Shown piece by piece: positions 61,501-64,000 of a stretch of 64,000 bases of DNA. A program made the position numbers and the translations under genes. This DNA is from Climacteris rufus (taxonomy: Eukaryota; Chordata; Aves; Passeriformes; Climacteridae), in NCBI GenBank assembly GCA_013398175.1, contig VZRZ01001227.1, forward strand, positions 376,787-440,786, given 5' to 3'. Under the pieces are notes generated by a model, which saw nothing but the letters and a program-made list of their open reading frames with translations, searched no databases and was not told where the DNA came from. Position 1 is the first letter of the stretch, and each line of letters starts with the position of its first letter.

Positions 61501-64000
61501 ACTCTGCTCTAGGGAATGCCCGAGTGCCATTGGCTCTTTTGGAAGTCAGCTAAAAGCTGAGTTTGTGTCTGAGTGTAGGGCTCCTGCCCTATGCTACCCT
61601 TGGGCCCAGTGCTTAGAAAGATGCCGGGTTGTGTTAGCACCAGGTGGGGGTCAGGGGAGCTTTTGACCCATCCTTAATGTGAGGACCTTCTCCCTGTGGA
61701 GGAAACACTGCCTTGAGGTTCAGGGGTGCATGCTGTTTCAGTACTGCAGCCTGTTGTCTCCAAGGCATTTTCAGCCTGTAGTGAGTATAAATCCTGCTGT
61801 AACAGCAGCAAAACACTCTTTTTCAGTCCAGAAAAGAAAAAGAGAAGCGTGGGAACCAAGTGCCGGTCCCTCTTTGTTTTTCGTGTGGGCGCTGGAAATG
61901 TGCTTGCAGAGGCGCGTTGGGTACGGCTCAGGGAGTGCGGGTGTTACTGTGACGGTGAGATGTTGGCTTGGCTGGGGGGTGCCCATCATATTTTCCAGCC
62001 CTGGTTTCCCCTTGAGGGATGCTGCTTCATGATATTATGAACGTCTGTCCTCTGAGGTACAACATGCCTTCTGCGGGCTTGCCTTTTCCCAAACTTTATG
62101 CTGGTTGTTTTAGGGTGGTTTGTTTTAATGTGGAGTTCGGGAATTTTTTGGTTTGTGTTTCTTTTGGTGAGATTATGTTTAGGTCTCTTCTGGTGAAGCT
62201 TTCTGTCACTTGTCTGGCTCTCTGTGCCACTTGGCTCAGTTGTGATGGGAAGTTTGGGTTGAAACGCAGGTAATTCGTTGCTGTATTGAAAGCAGGGAAA
62301 AGTTATGCTTGTCAGTGTCAATTTGCAGAATTTTTTCTAAATGTTCCTATAAAAATGTGGGATCTTTAGAGTCCTACTTTTCATTAGGGTAGAAGGAGGC
62401 AATATCAGGGGTCAGGCTGGTGTTATTCCAGCCCTCTGAGCTGGCTGCATGCTGCTGCTAACATGCCTGTTATTGCAAGTGAGGGACAGATAGGCAGTGG
62501 ATGGGCAAAGTTGTTTCATGCACTGTCTGATGTGGGCTGAAATTGTGTTTGTATTATGGCCTGGGAGCTCTGGCACAGGAAAACAGGTGGGAAGGGCATG
62601 AGCATGTGTGGGGGATCCCAGGCCAAAAACCTGTGTGAAGGCCTGGAGGCGGCTGTGTCCTGTGTCCCTGTGGCTGGCAGTGGGCCTGTGGGGAGAAAGA
62701 ACTTACTGCCTTTAGTGTTAAAACCCCCTGGGATGTAAGATCCCTACCTCTTCCCCCAGGAAGTATCTCATTTGCATTTCTTTAAAGGCAGAAGCAGGAC
62801 TCTAGCTAATTGAGGGACTTTAGCTACCAGGCCTTCCCCTCTAACCACTGCAGGGAGTTGTGCTCCCTCTCTATTGCACAGGAAATAGATATTTGCTTTG
62901 TGGACATAGTTTCATTTTGCACTTCATCTTATGCTGTATGGCTGCCTTGGAAGGTGAATTCCAGCATTAGCAATTAGCTAATTAGCAGGAACAAGAATGC
63001 TGCAGAGTTACAGGGGATTTTCACTTCTTTGACATATAGGTAGATGAAGTATCGGTTCTTTAAGAAACATTAATGCCTTGTTATATGTGTGCATCGAGGC
63101 AGAATTAAAATTAGTCCTAGATACAAGAATAAACATTAGTGTTTTGCAATAGACATGCTGTGAAAGCTGCTATTTCTGTGTGAGCCACTGCCTTGAGTTC
63201 CTAGGTCTTGTGCACAGAGCACTTTTAACCCTCAATCTTTCACCTGCTTTGGCTGAACTTAGATTATACTTTAGATAAAATGAAGTTTAAGTGTTTGGTG
63301 TTTGTTAACTGAGGATCAGAGAAGGGCCATTTTTGATGTCTTCTTTAAGTGCCTGGTGCATCCTTGCTGTACCATGTGCTTGCTTAGCCTGGGAAGGAGC
63401 ACGGTGGGGTGTGGGAATGCACAGCCCATTGCTCTTATTTGTATGCTCCTCTGCTTGTTGCTTTAGGGCAAGCAAAGCCCTGTTTCTCAGTGATCTTTTT
63501 GAGTCCCCGTAGGGTGCCCCTCAGCAGAGTATCTGAGCCTTTCCCGGCATGCACTTTGGTGCATACATAAAAGCAGGTTTCTCTCCTCCACCGCAGACAG
63601 CAGAGACTGTGCTCTGTTTGTTCACTGTGCAGTGATGTTGTGGGGAGGCTGGCTGAAGCAAGGCTTGTGCTTACTGTGAAGGTGCTGAGGTTTGTGGTTG
63701 CTCTGATTTCTTCAGAGAAGTGGTTGCAGATTTGTGGGCCAGTCACAGTGACTGTTCCACCTCCTTGCTCTGGAGGGTGAGAGTTTCTGTCAGAGAATTT
63801 TGTCACTGGTTTGGAGTTAGGCCAGTCCCATATTGGGCTTTGAGTGTGAGGACCAGGGTCCTGAATCCAGGAGGTAAAGGAAGGAGTGTATCACTATGGG
63901 CACAGGCTCTTTGAAGCTTTGGTAGTTGTAATTTCAAGGAGAGTCCCCTCTTTGGGGGCCCTGTAAGTAAGGTGTGACTCTGCAGCTTGCAGAGTGTGTT
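58511..64000. other. Probable long intron or intergenic DNA, no exon recognised
   Basis: The composition returns to moderate GC, without CR1 copies, LTRs or a recognisable coding exon on either strand. If the CpG island fires rightward, this would be a first intron. The open frames (for example 58634-59062, 142 codons) match no family I know. Confidence 0.5.

Noticed and set aside
1..64000. CRISPR arrays, prophage, operons, tRNA or rRNA genes
   Set aside because: None seen; the window is vertebrate nuclear DNA with split genes and avian retroposons.

Overview
This window looks like a bird nuclear chromosome, probably a songbird or close relative. The left 29 kb carry the 3' half of a split vertebrate gene with GT-AG introns. 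The interspersed repeats are CR1 LINE 3' ends, the dominant avian retroposon. One ERV LTR begins TGTGGTGGTTTGA and ends ACCACGACA, a form I associate from memory with passerine ERVL-type elements. There are no operons, CRISPR arrays or other prokaryotic features.

Layout. Positions 1-28927 hold 17 plus-strand coding exons that join without any frame break into the C-terminal 812 residues of RALGAPB, the non-catalytic beta subunit of the Ral GTPase-activating complex. The 5' half of the gene lies left of the window. The introns are AT-rich and contain five CR1 fragments, a probable LTR, several T-runs and a candidate alternative exon. A 3' UTR of about 3.8 kb follows, with several AATAAA signals and two Pumilio-type sites near the distal end. 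Positions 32.8-56.8 kb are GC-rich intergenic DNA in which I recognise no protein gene. It holds an ERVL-like solo LTR with an intact 5-bp target-site duplication, a second LTR-like segment, a long CR1 copy, a 12-bp minisatellite, a perfect RFX X-box palindrome, and several AT-rich islands with clustered homeobox, POU or forkhead motifs that read like conserved noncoding elements. Positions 56.8-58.5 kb form a CpG island interrupted by an 889-base assembly gap, probably the promoter and first exon of the next gene. Positions 58.5-64 kb look like intron or intergenic DNA with no exon I can name.

The only protein product that can be supported is RALGAPB. In known biology it pairs with RALGAPA1 or RALGAPA2 to switch off RALA and RALB, affecting exocytosis, membrane traffic and mTORC1 signalling. 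The most interesting observations concern its splicing: an exon that starts with a consensus donor and ends with a poor one, and an unannotated in-frame exon that would truncate the protein. I found no new multi-gene system. The long open frames in the GC-rich right half are best read as chance frames or antisense CR1.
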